A DNA stretch of 64,000 nt from the NCBI RefSeq assembly GCF_014646335.1, contig NZ_BMNG01000007.1, positions 186,001 through 250,000 of the forward strand. The letters run 5' to 3'. The stretch's first letter is position 1; every line of letters begins with the position of its first letter. This document shows positions 1-6,638 of the stretch, piece after piece. Position numbers and translations under genes: made by a program. The notes beneath the pieces were generated by a model. The model was not told where the DNA came from and did not search any database. It saw only the letters and a list, made by a program, of their open reading frames with translations. Source of the DNA: Streptomyces lasiicapitis (lineage in GTDB: Bacteria > Actinomycetota > Actinomycetes > Streptomycetales > Streptomycetaceae).

Positions 1-401
1 ATGATCTCGGACGCGATCGTGGTGACGTCGTCCGGGGCGTGGTAGCCCGGAACGGGGGTGCCGTAGATCAGGAAGTAGCGCTGCGGGTCCTCGATGGCCC
101 ATCCGCGCAACGCGTGCGCCAGCGCGGTCACGTCGGCGCCGGGTGACTCGGCCGCCGCGCGGAAGGTGTCGGCCAGGCTGCGATACGCGTCCCTGATGAG
201 CGCGGTGATCAACTCGTCGCGGTTGGCGAAGTAGCGGTAGAGCGCGGGGCCGCTCAGGCCCATCTGCTTGGCGATCGCGTTGAGGGAGAGCGCGGACGCC
301 CCGGCCGTGGCGATCTGCTGCCACGCGTGGTCCTTGATCTCCGTACGCACCTGGGCTCGGTAGCGCTCGCGCGGGGTCGTGCCCGTGCCCGTATCCGCCA
401 T
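1..401 (-). CDS. TetR-family transcriptional regulator (3' end outside window)
   Basis: The reading frame starts at ATG 401 and runs leftward past the window edge without a stop, giving 133 visible residues. The N-terminus carries a typical TetR helix-turn-helix (about residues 15-60): an ATAGASALSLNAIAKQMGLS helix pair is followed by GPALYRYFANRDELI, the classic TetR recognition-helix and LYRYF tail. The later part (RGWAIEDPQRYFLIYGTPVPGY) resembles the WHG-type TetR ligand domain. It is divergent from a small membrane-protein gene at 554, with a 152-bp shared control region containing an inverted repeat, so that gene is the likeliest target. No strong Shine-Dalgarno sequence is seen before ATG 401; the start was chosen because it gives the normal short TetR N-terminus. 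Confidence 0.88.
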   Translation of the reverse strand, partial: MADTGTGTTPRERYRAQVRTEIKDHAWQQIATAGASALSLNAIAKQMGLSGPALYRYFANRDELITALIRDAYRSLADTFRAAAESPGADVTALAHALRGWAIEDPQRYFLIYGTPVPGYHAPDDVTTIASEI

Positions 402-448
402 GGCCTGCCGCCCGTCCGCGCCCACTCAGCGCTGCTATCACTTCCAGG

Positions 449-515
449 TTTCGTTAGAGGCTATCACTCAATCTATTGACGTTCACCGCTCGCCAGAGTT
501 ACAACTTCTAACGAA
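449..515. promoter_or_regulatory. Divergent control region with 9-bp inverted repeat and candidate promoter
   Basis: TTCGTTAGA at 450-458 and its exact reverse complement TCTAACGAA at 507-515 flank the intergenic centre. A candidate sigma-70 promoter for the rightward gene lies between them: TTGACG at 476-481, an 18-bp gap and TACAAC at 500-505. GCTATCACT is also repeated directly at about 434-442 and 460-468. Half-sites flanking a promoter next to a TetR gene suggest an operator pair. This is inference from position and symmetry; binding is not shown. Confidence 0.45.
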
Positions 516-553
516 CGGCAAATCTTCTAGCATTCACACAGGAGGAGAACGTC

Positions 554-952
554 ATGCCTGCTGCCTCATCCACCACTTCCGCCGCCCCTGCCGCATCCGG
601 CGGACCTGCCGCACCCGACGCACCCGCCCCCACCCCCCGCCGCATTCCGCGGTCGGTGACCATCTCCGCCTGGGCCGTGCCCCTCATGGTTCTCGGGCAG
701 TTCGCCCTGATCTCGATCGTGCCGGTCACGATCGCGCTGGTCGGGGCGCTGCGCCGGGTGCAGGACCGAACGGTTCGCTGGGCGGCCGCGGTTCTCGCCG
801 TCAGCTTCGCGATCCCGCTCACCATTTGGCTGGTGCGACCGGACGGGGCGCAGAGCCTGTCCAAGGACATCCAGCCCGCGTTCGTCGGGGTGATCGTCGC
901 GGCTTCGGCCGCGCTCATCGTCGCCATTCACCGGGCCCGCCGACGAAGCTAG
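554..952 (+). CDS. Small three-helix membrane protein of unknown function
   Basis: ATG 554 is preceded by a strong ribosome binding site (aggaggag, about 540-547). The 132-residue product has an Ala/Pro/Thr-rich, probably cytoplasmic N-terminus (residues 1-35) and then three hydrophobic segments at about 38-64, 74-93 and 107-125, ending in an Arg-rich HRARRRS tail consistent with the positive-inside rule. I recognise no family motif. It sits divergently from the TetR gene ending at 401, so a regulated membrane function such as permeability or a transporter accessory role is possible but not shown. Codon usage matches its neighbours. Confidence 0.75.
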   Translation: MPAASSTTSAAPAASGGPAAPDAPAPTPRRIPRSVTISAWAVPLMVLGQFALISIVPVTIALVGALRRVQDRTVRWAAAVLAVSFAIPLTIWLVRPDGAQSLSKDIQPAFVGVIVAASAALIVAIHRARRRS

Positions 953-1090
953 GGACTTCGCGTACCCCGAGAGCATCAGGGGTTACCGTGTCGAGGGTTG
1001 GCGTACGGGTCGGCTGAGCGAACCCTCTGGAGGGAGCTGCGCGCCGACAGCGGCCACCCGCTCCTTGCCACTTTCAACATATAGCGCACT

Positions 1091-1128
1091 GGGGGACTTG
1101 CGGCAAGGCCCCCGTCATGGCGCAGAAT
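1091..1128 (+). promoter_or_regulatory. Rifamycin-associated element (RAE)-like palindrome with candidate promoter
   Basis: The stretch 1091-1113 is a G-run, CTTGCGGCAAG core and C-run, an imperfect palindrome that matches, from memory, the RAE found upstream of rifamycin-resistance genes (glycosyltransferase, phosphotransferase, monooxygenase, HelR) in actinomycetes. TTGCGG at 1098-1103 inside it could act as a -35 box, with CAGAAT at 1123-1128 as a -10 after a 19-bp spacer. A transcript would then start near 1135, about 40 nt before the GTG at 1173. The helicase downstream belongs to the class RAEs control, which strengthens the call. RAE identity is established knowledge; the promoter boxes are inference. 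Confidence 0.8.
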
Positions 1129-1172
1129 CGCTGGTCAAAGGCCAGATCCTGCGGAAAACGGAGATCCACTCA

Positions 1173-1334
1173 GTGCGTGTGTTGCTGTCGGTTTATGGAG
1201 TGCGCGGTGCCGTCGAGCCGCCAGTGGGGATCGTGCTGCGGTCGCGGGTGCACGGCCGCGGGGCGCGGGTGTGCGTGCGACCGGATTTCGCGGGTGCGGC
1301 TTCGCTCGACCTCGGATCGGAGCTGACGGCATGA
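1173..1334 (+). pseudogene. N-terminal remnant of a macrolide-type (rifampin-type) glycosyltransferase, translationally coupled to helR
   Basis: GTG 1173 has a good ribosome binding site (GGAGA, 1160-1164). The first 40 of 53 codons read RVLLSVYGVRGAVEPPVG, then R-x-R, then RVCVRPDFA. This is the N-terminal beta-strand and loop signature of MGT/GT1-type glycosyltransferases (typically RVLLSTYGSRGDVEPLVG, then RVCAPPDFA). After PDFA the similarity stops, and the frame closes at TGA 1332-1334, which overlaps the helicase ATG 1331-1333 as ATGA. The rest of a roughly 400-residue enzyme is missing. It lies directly behind the RAE-like element, as rifampin glycosyltransferase (rgt) genes do. The likely history is an internal deletion of an rgt-like gene that left its start as a leader for the helicase. 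It may now act only as a coupling ORF. Confidence 0.65.
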
Positions 1335-3493
1335 ATCCTCTGACCTCCAGCGCGTTCAACCTCCCCGAGCGCCTCTCCCCCAAGGCCGATCCGAAGCTGA
1401 TCGACGCCGACGAGCGCCACTTCGCGGCCATCGCGGAGAGCCTCGAGCAGGCGATCGCCGAAATGTCCGACAGCCTCGCCGCCGAGCGCAGGGCGCCCGG
1501 CGGCGTGGGCCGGGAAGCGATGGACCGGGACGCGGAGATCCACCGGCTGACCGGACGCCTGCGCGCCCTGCGTCGCTTCGGTCTCGACCTGTGCCTCGGA
1601 CACATAGTCGGCGCGGACGACTCCGAGCCCGTGTACATCGGACGGCTCGGCCTCACCGACAGCGAGGGGCGCCGGCTGCTGCTCGACTGGCGTTCGCCCG
1701 CGGCCGAGCCGTTCTTCGCGGCGACCCACGCCAACCCGATGGGTCTGACGAGCCGCCGCAGGTACCGCTGGACCCGTGGCCGGATCAGCGACTACTGGGA
1801 CGAGGTGTTCACCCCCGACGGGCTCGAAGGGCACGCCGCGCTCGACGACCAGTCGGCCTTCGTCGCCAGCCTGGGCACCGAGCGGTCGTCCCGGATGCGT
1901 GACGTGCTCGGCACCATCCAGTCCGATCAGGACGCCATCATCCGGGCCGGATCCCGCGGCGCCCTGGTCGTCGACGGCGGTCCCGGCACGGGCAAGACCG
2001 TCGTCGCCCTGCACCGCTCGGCCTATCTGCTCTACTCCGACCCCCGTCTCGGTCACCGCCGTGGCGGCGTGCTGTTCGTCGGTCCGAGCCGCCCTTACCT
2101 GGCGTACGTGGCGGACGTACTCCCCAGCCTCGGCGAGGAGGGTGTGCAGACCTGCATCCTGCGCGACCTCGTCGCCGAGGGAGCCGGAGCCGCGCCCGAG
2201 GCCGACCCGGATGTCGCCGCCCTCAAGGCGACCGTGGGCATGGTGAAGGCGATCGAGCCTGCCGTCGGCATCTACGAGGAGCCGCCCACCAAGGGCATGA
2301 CGGTGACGACCCACTGGTCCGACATCTGGCTGAGCCCCCACGACTGGGCCGCGGCGTTCGCGGCACCGGAACCAGGAACTCCGCACAACGAGGCGCGCGA
2401 GGAGGTCTGGGAGGAACTGGTCACGATCCTGCTGGACAAGCACGAAGGCGAGTACGAGGGCGAGGAGGTCCCGCCCGAGTTGTTCCGCAGGTCGCTGCGG
2501 CAGAACCGAGAGCTGGTCACGACCCTCAACCGCGCGTGGCCGATGCTCGAACCGACCGACCTCGTCGGGGACCTGTGGACGGTGCCCGCCTACCTGCGCA
2601 AGTGCGCTCCCTGGCTCGGCCCCGACGACGTACGGAAGCTGCAGCGCAAGGAAGCCCAGGCCTGGACGGTGTCCGACCTGCCGCTCCTGGACGCGGCGCG
2701 GCAGCGGCTCGGCGACCCCGAGGCGTCGCAGCGAAAGCGACGGCACGAGGCCTCGCTCGCCGCCGAACGCGCCCGCATGGCAGGCGTCATCGACAACATC
2801 CTCGCGGCCGACGCCGACGGTGAGGGCGCGGTGACGATGCTGCACGGAAAGGACCTGCAGAACAGCCTGGTCGACGATTCCGGTCTGCCCGCCACCGACC
2901 CGGAACCGCTCGTCGGCCCGTTCGCGCACGTCATCGTGGACGAGGCTCAGGAACTGACCGACGCGGAGTGGCAGATGTTGCTGCTGCGCTGCCCGTCCCG
3001 GAGCTTCACCATCGTCGGGGACCGCGCCCAGGCCAGGCACGGGTTCACGGAGTCGTGGCGGGAACGGCTCGAGCGGGTCGGGCTCGACCGCGTCGACGTG
3101 ACCCCCCTGAGCATCAACTACCGTACGCCGGAAGAGGTCATGACCGAGGCCGAGCGGGTCATCCGGGCCGTGCTCCCCGACGCCAATGTGCCGACCTCCA
3201 TCCGCAGCAGCAACATTCCCGTCGTCCACGGACCGGCTTCCGATCTGAAGTCGATCCTGGACGACTGGCTCGCCGAGCACGCCGAGGGAATCGCCTGCGT
3301 CATCGGTGATCCCACGTTCCCCTCGACGTCCCGGGTCCGCTCGTTGACCCCGGAGCTGTCCAAGGGGCTCGAGTTCGACCTGGTCGTCCTGGTCGACCCG
3401 GAGGCGTTCGGCGAGGGCATCGAAGGGGCGGTCGACCGCTATGTGGCGATGAGCAGGGCGACGCAGCGGCTCGTCATCCTCACCAGCTCCTGA
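1331..3493 (+). CDS. helR: HelR/HelD-like superfamily 1 helicase-type protein, rifamycin tolerance
   Basis: The 720-residue product has the HelD-family layout. A charged N-terminal coiled-coil-like segment (about residues 15-85) precedes the family stretch YIGRLGLTD and LLLDWRSPAAEPFFAAT. The Walker A motif is GGPGTGKT at 216-223 and Walker B is DEAQ at 537-540. GDRAQ and NYRTPEEV follow, and motifs V/VI are LSKGLEFDLVVLV and YVAMSRATQRLVIL. Actinobacterial HelD/HelR proteins bind RNA polymerase rather than DNA and recycle it or displace rifamycins. The RAE-like element upstream favours HelR over housekeeping HelD. ATG 1331 was chosen over the upstream in-frame GTG 1271 because it overlaps the preceding remnant ORF as ATGA and begins at the family-typical position. 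A rho-independent-type hairpin follows. Confidence 0.85.
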   Translation: MNPLTSSAFNLPERLSPKADPKLIDADERHFAAIAESLEQAIAEMSDSLAAERRAPGGVGREAMDRDAEIHRLTGRLRALRRFGLDLCLGHIVGADDSEPVYIGRLGLTDSEGRRLLLDWRSPAAEPFFAATHANPMGLTSRRRYRWTRGRISDYWDEVFTPDGLEGHAALDDQSAFVASLGTERSSRMRDVLGTIQSDQDAIIRAGSRGALVVDGGPGTGKTVVALHRSAYLLYSDPRLGHRRGGVLFVGPSRPYLAYVADVLPSLGEEGVQTCILRDLVAEGAGAAPEADPDVAALKATVGMVKAIEPAVGIYEEPPTKGMTVTTHWSDIWLSPHDWAAAFAAPEPGTPHNEAREEVWEELVTILLDKHEGEYEGEEVPPELFRRSLRQNRELVTTLNRAWPMLEPTDLVGDLWTVPAYLRKCAPWLGPDDVRKLQRKEAQAWTVSDLPLLDAARQRLGDPEASQRKRRHEASLAAERARMAGVIDNILAADADGEGAVTMLHGKDLQNSLVDDSGLPATDPEPLVGPFAHVIVDEAQELTDAEWQMLLLRCPSRSFTIVGDRAQARHGFTESWRERLERVGLDRVDVTPLSINYRTPEEVMTEAERVIRAVLPDANVPTSIRSSNIPVVHGPASDLKSILDDWLAEHAEGIACVIGDPTFPSTSRVRSLTPELSKGLEFDLVVLVDPEAFGEGIEGAVDRYVAMSRATQRLVILTSS

Positions 3494-3509
3494 CAACGGC
3501 TCTTGCGCG

Positions 3510-3543
3510 CCGGCGGCGAGGTCTGCGAAGGCCTCGCCGCCGG
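3510..3543. terminator. Bidirectional hairpin between convergent genes
   Basis: CCGGCGGCGAGG at 3510-3521 pairs perfectly with CCTCGCCGCCGG at 3532-3543 (12-bp stem, 10-nt loop). It lies 17 bp after the helicase stop and before the end of the convergent gene at 3587. There is no clear U-tract, which is common in Streptomyces terminators. Confidence 0.7.
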
Positions 3544-3586
3544 TTGCCGTGACGCGCCCTCTGCGCGGCCGCGTCCGCTCAAGTCG

Positions 3587-4078
3587 TCAGCCCCGCCAAG
3601 CCCGCGCCCTGGGAAGCCAACCCGGAACGGCCCGGCGATAGCGTTCGTACTCCGCGCCGAACGTGCTCAGCAGCTTCGGCTCCTCGTACCAAGTCGCGAA
3701 CGCCCACATGACCGCCCCGGCGAACAGGGCGTACGCCAGCAGGATCGGCCGGGCGAGGAGCAGCCCCTGCCCGGCGATGGCGGCCACCACCGCCACGTAC
3801 ATCGGATTGCGCACATGCCGGTACAGGCCGCCGACCACCAAGTGCTCGGTGGGCGCCACCGGCGCGGGTGTGCCGAGCCCCTCGGCCACGAACCGCGCGA
3901 ACGCGTGCACCAGCACCACCGCGCCCATGGCCAGCACGGCACCGCCCAACACCCGTACCGGCAGCCACCAGTGCCCGGCTTCCCATCGCGTCAGCAACCA
4001 CGGCAGCAGTCCGGCAACCGTCCCCGGGGCGAGCACCATGAACAACGAACTGCCCATCGCCGCCGTCGACTTGCGCAT
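3587..4078 (-). CDS. Isoprenylcysteine carboxyl methyltransferase/PEMT-family membrane protein
   Basis: Read from ATG 4078, the 163-residue product has four to five hydrophobic segments. Its C-terminal half carries the ICMT/phospholipid methyltransferase signature: GLYRHVRNPMYVAV at about 88-101, then EEPKLLSTFGAEYERYRRAVPGWLPR near the end. These motifs form the SAM-binding and substrate pocket in prokaryotic members of the family, which methylate small hydrophobic or lipid substrates; the substrate here is unknown. The frame stays open upstream to 4384, but that would run through the divergent gene starting at 4125, so a start at 4078 (or the internal ATG near 4057) is preferred. No strong ribosome binding site is visible. 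Confidence 0.78.
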   Translation of the reverse strand: MRKSTAAMGSSLFMVLAPGTVAGLLPWLLTRWEAGHWWLPVRVLGGAVLAMGAVVLVHAFARFVAEGLGTPAPVAPTEHLVVGGLYRHVRNPMYVAVVAAIAGQGLLLARPILLAYALFAGAVMWAFATWYEEPKLLSTFGAEYERYRRAVPGWLPRARAWRG

Positions 4079-4124
4079 CCAGTCAGAATGGCGGCGGCAG
4101 ACGTTGGTGTACAGGAGAGGGAGC

Positions 4125-5375
4125 ATGATGAGAAGACCTTGGTTACGCGTCTCCATGATCGCCGTCCTGGCGGCGGCACTCGGCTGTCTCGCCGGGCCCG
4201 CAGGGGCGACCGGGGAGGCGGGAGACGGCAGGGCCCCGCATACGGAACGGATCAGCGTGGCCCCTGACGGCACCGGCGGCAACTCGCACTCGGTGCAACC
4301 GGTGGTCAGTGCGGACGGGCGCGTCGTGGCCTTCCAGTCGTCGGCGAAGAACCTGGTGCCCGGGACGGACGTCGACAACAGCATCTTCTATCGGACCGCT
4401 CCCGGCGGGCCGCTGCGGCGTGTGGTGGTGCCGGGCGAGTCGACGTCGACGCCGCAGCTGTCCGAGTCGGGGCGCCATCTGACCTTCAACTCGTGGTCGG
4501 CCACGGCCCAGCGGTCCTCCGTGCACGTCATGGACCTGCGCACCGGGAGCGTCGACCGCCTGGAGCCCGCGCTGGGCGAGGGCTACACGGTGTCGTACGG
4601 CATCGCCCCGGTCAGCGCGAACGGACGGTACGTCGCCTTCGTCGCCCGGCCCACCGGCGACGACGAGCACGGAGCGTACGCCTGCAGAGTCATGCTCCTG
4701 GACCGCTCGACGCAGCGCGTGCGCCGGGTCAGCAGGCCCTCGGACGGGTCGAAGGAATTCCACCAGTGCGAGCAGCTCTCGATGAGCGCCGACGGTCGCA
4801 AGGTCGCCTATCTGGAGGGCTACTCGGGGCCGAGCGACACCGACCAGGGCGACATCGTGGTGTTCGACCGGGTGACGGGGAAGAGCACGGAGGCCGACGC
4901 GACGCATGACGGCGCGCCGGCCGACAGGTCGGCGATCGCTCCGGTGCTGAGCGCCGACGGCTCCAAGGTCGGCTTCAACTCGGTGGCCACCAACCTGGTT
5001 CCGGGCACCGATCCCAACGGGAGCACCAGCACGTCCTGGAACGCCTTCGTCCGCGATCTGCGCACCGGTGAACTGCGGCGGTACGACGGCCACTCCCCCA
5101 CCGACCTCACGCTGGTGTCGGATCTGTCGGTGGACGGCTCGAAGCTGCTCCTGAACACGGCGGACGCGGACCGCACGACGCTGGGGCTGATCCTGCGCGA
5201 TCCGCGCACCGGCCACGAGGAGCTCCTGTCGCCGGGCACGGACGGCAAGCCCGTCACGGTGGGGCGAGCGGCACTGAGCGCGGACGAGCGGACAGTCGTC
5301 TTCGACTCCTACTACCCGGGCCTGGTGCCCGATGACACGAACTTGATCGGAGATGTGTTCGTCCGCTCCCGCTGA
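4125..5375 (+). CDS. Secreted TolB-like beta-propeller protein
   Basis: ATG 4125 follows a good ribosome binding site (aggagaggga, about 4112-4121). The 416-residue protein opens with a Sec signal peptide (MMRRPWLRVSMIAVLAAALG then CLAGPAGA), probably cleaved after AGA near residue 29. The mature part contains repeated blades of the WD40-like/TolB (PD40) type: SADGRVVAFQSSAKNLV, SESGRHLTFNSWS, SANGRYVAFVA, SADGRKVAYLEG, SADGSKVGFNSVATNLV, SVDGSKLLLNT and SADERTVVFDS, each followed by a (V/L)RDLRTG-type strand. Seven such S-x-D-G-x-x-V-x-F units imply one full propeller. Such proteins act outside the membrane, usually as protein- or ligand-binding scaffolds. It is divergent from the methyltransferase-like gene by about 46 bp. 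Confidence 0.8.
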   Translation: MMRRPWLRVSMIAVLAAALGCLAGPAGATGEAGDGRAPHTERISVAPDGTGGNSHSVQPVVSADGRVVAFQSSAKNLVPGTDVDNSIFYRTAPGGPLRRVVVPGESTSTPQLSESGRHLTFNSWSATAQRSSVHVMDLRTGSVDRLEPALGEGYTVSYGIAPVSANGRYVAFVARPTGDDEHGAYACRVMLLDRSTQRVRRVSRPSDGSKEFHQCEQLSMSADGRKVAYLEGYSGPSDTDQGDIVVFDRVTGKSTEADATHDGAPADRSAIAPVLSADGSKVGFNSVATNLVPGTDPNGSTSTSWNAFVRDLRTGELRRYDGHSPTDLTLVSDLSVDGSKLLLNTADADRTTLGLILRDPRTGHEELLSPGTDGKPVTVGRAALSADERTVVFDSYYPGLVPDDTNLIGDVFVRSR

Positions 5376-5558
5376 GCGGTGACGTCCCGCCCGGCGGTAC
5401 GCCTTCAGGGCACCGTTGGCCGTGCCGCATGCGCGCGGTGAATCGGCGGAACGCCCCTGCTCCACCCCACAAGAGCCTTACCTTGTAGTCCTCTTGCCGA
5501 CGCGGCCGCGCCGTCGTGGCGCGGCAGGGCGGAGCGGGGGCGAAGGGGGGCGGGTGCC

Positions 5559-6437
5559 GTGCCTGAGGAAGCAGTCCCAGAGGTCGTCGGTTCCCCGCAC
5601 GGGGCGGCCCGCCGCCGGACGTACAGATATCGCGGACTCGCCGTGGCCGTCGGCATCGGCCTGGTGCTCGGTGTCGCCGGAGGGATCGCCGCGCACGCCG
5701 TCTGGCCCGACGAATCACCAGCCACCGACAAACCACCAGCCGCCGGGACGGTGGCCTCCGAAGCCGAGACCATTCGCGCCGCCATGCTGAAGCAGAAGCG
5801 GGTCGGCGTCGGCGTCCTCGCCCGCGAGGGCGGCGACCCCGACTTCTTCACCGGCCGCGCCCGCCTGGAACTGCGCGACGCCACCACGGCCCACGCCGAG
5901 ACGCATGTTCTGTACGACATGGGCGAGGGCCACGCCTGGTACCCACCCGAGATCGTGCTCATCGGCAACCGCGCGGCCATCACGCCCGCCAAGGAGATGA
6001 CCGGCCCCGCGTACGGCCGTGACGGCGCCTTCCGCACCGTGTCGGACGCGACCGCCGCCGCCACCGACGACGTCCCCTTGCACAACGCACTGGAAGCCCG
6101 CTGGCTGGCCGAGCCCGCCCACCTCGTCGCTCTACTCGACGGGGCCACCCGCGTGAGCACGCGGCGGGCGGGTGCGGGCGACACCCGGACCCTCACCGGC
6201 AGCACCCCACTGCGCGCCCTCGGCGCCGACGCGGTCGTCGGCCGCCTGTACCGCCCGTACGCGACCACGAACCCCGGCGGCACGGTCCGCTTCACCTTGA
6301 CGGTGAACTCCCGTGATCTGCCCGGCACTTTGAAGACCGAGGTGCCTTCGCGGGACGGCGAGGACATCTTCAGCGTGGAGTATCGCCGGTGGGGGAAGGG
6401 GGCGCCGATCACTCGGCTGCCGGGAGCCGCCCAGTAA
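5559..6437 (+). CDS. Membrane-anchored extracytoplasmic protein, function unknown
   Basis: GTG 5559 is preceded by a purine-rich Shine-Dalgarno stretch (gaagggggg, about 5542-5550). The 292-residue product has a short cytoplasmic start, a basic run (ARRRTYRYR) and one hydrophobic helix at about residues 26-47, then a Pro/Ala/Thr linker and a soluble outside domain. No Cys-lipobox is present, so it is an uncleaved N-terminal anchor rather than a lipoprotein. The outer domain has no motif I can name. Its late FTLTVNSRDLPGTLKTEV segment resembles the ligand- or pocket-forming strands of small secreted actinobacterial proteins, but this is not enough to assign a function. Confidence 0.7.
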   Translation: MPEEAVPEVVGSPHGAARRRTYRYRGLAVAVGIGLVLGVAGGIAAHAVWPDESPATDKPPAAGTVASEAETIRAAMLKQKRVGVGVLAREGGDPDFFTGRARLELRDATTAHAETHVLYDMGEGHAWYPPEIVLIGNRAAITPAKEMTGPAYGRDGAFRTVSDATAAATDDVPLHNALEARWLAEPAHLVALLDGATRVSTRRAGAGDTRTLTGSTPLRALGADAVVGRLYRPYATTNPGGTVRFTLTVNSRDLPGTLKTEVPSRDGEDIFSVEYRRWGKGAPITRLPGAAQ

Positions 6438-6468
6438 TTCGACGTGGTTCAGCTGCCCGAGCCTGCCA

Positions 6469-6551
6469 CGGGACCGGTCCCGCGAACCAGTGGCCACCAT
6501 TTCCTCGACTCCGCTGCGCATGCACGCCTGTCGCACAGGCGCGTACGCGTG
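6469..6551. promoter_or_regulatory. Two palindromes in a 201-bp leader
   Basis: CGGGACCGGTCCCG at 6469-6482 is a perfect 14-bp palindrome. CGCCTGT at 6535-6541 and ACAGGCG at 6545-6551 form a 7-bp stem with a 3-nt loop. Both lie between the stop at 6437 and the ATG at 6639. The first could terminate the upstream gene or be an operator; the second could form in the 5' leader. Function is unknown. Confidence 0.35.
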
Positions 6552-6638
6552 CTTCGCGCAGGGACTTCCGCAAGGTCCTGCGAGTCTCACCGCGACGGTG
6601 CTAAGACGTCTGGACGCCTTACTTGGGGGAGAGGGCTC

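Noticed and set aside
993..1027. GAGGGTT/AACCCTC pair as a terminator
   Set aside because: Only a 7-bp stem with a 21-nt loop; too weak to call.
1271..1330. Longer start (GTG 1271) for helR
   Set aside because: The extra residues overlap the glycosyltransferase remnant in another frame and have no family similarity; ATG 1331 has the ATGA coupling.
1193..3496. 767-codon minus-strand frame opposite helR
   Set aside because: Composition is low complexity and no motif is present; the plus strand has complete helicase motifs and a ribosome binding site/ATGA start.
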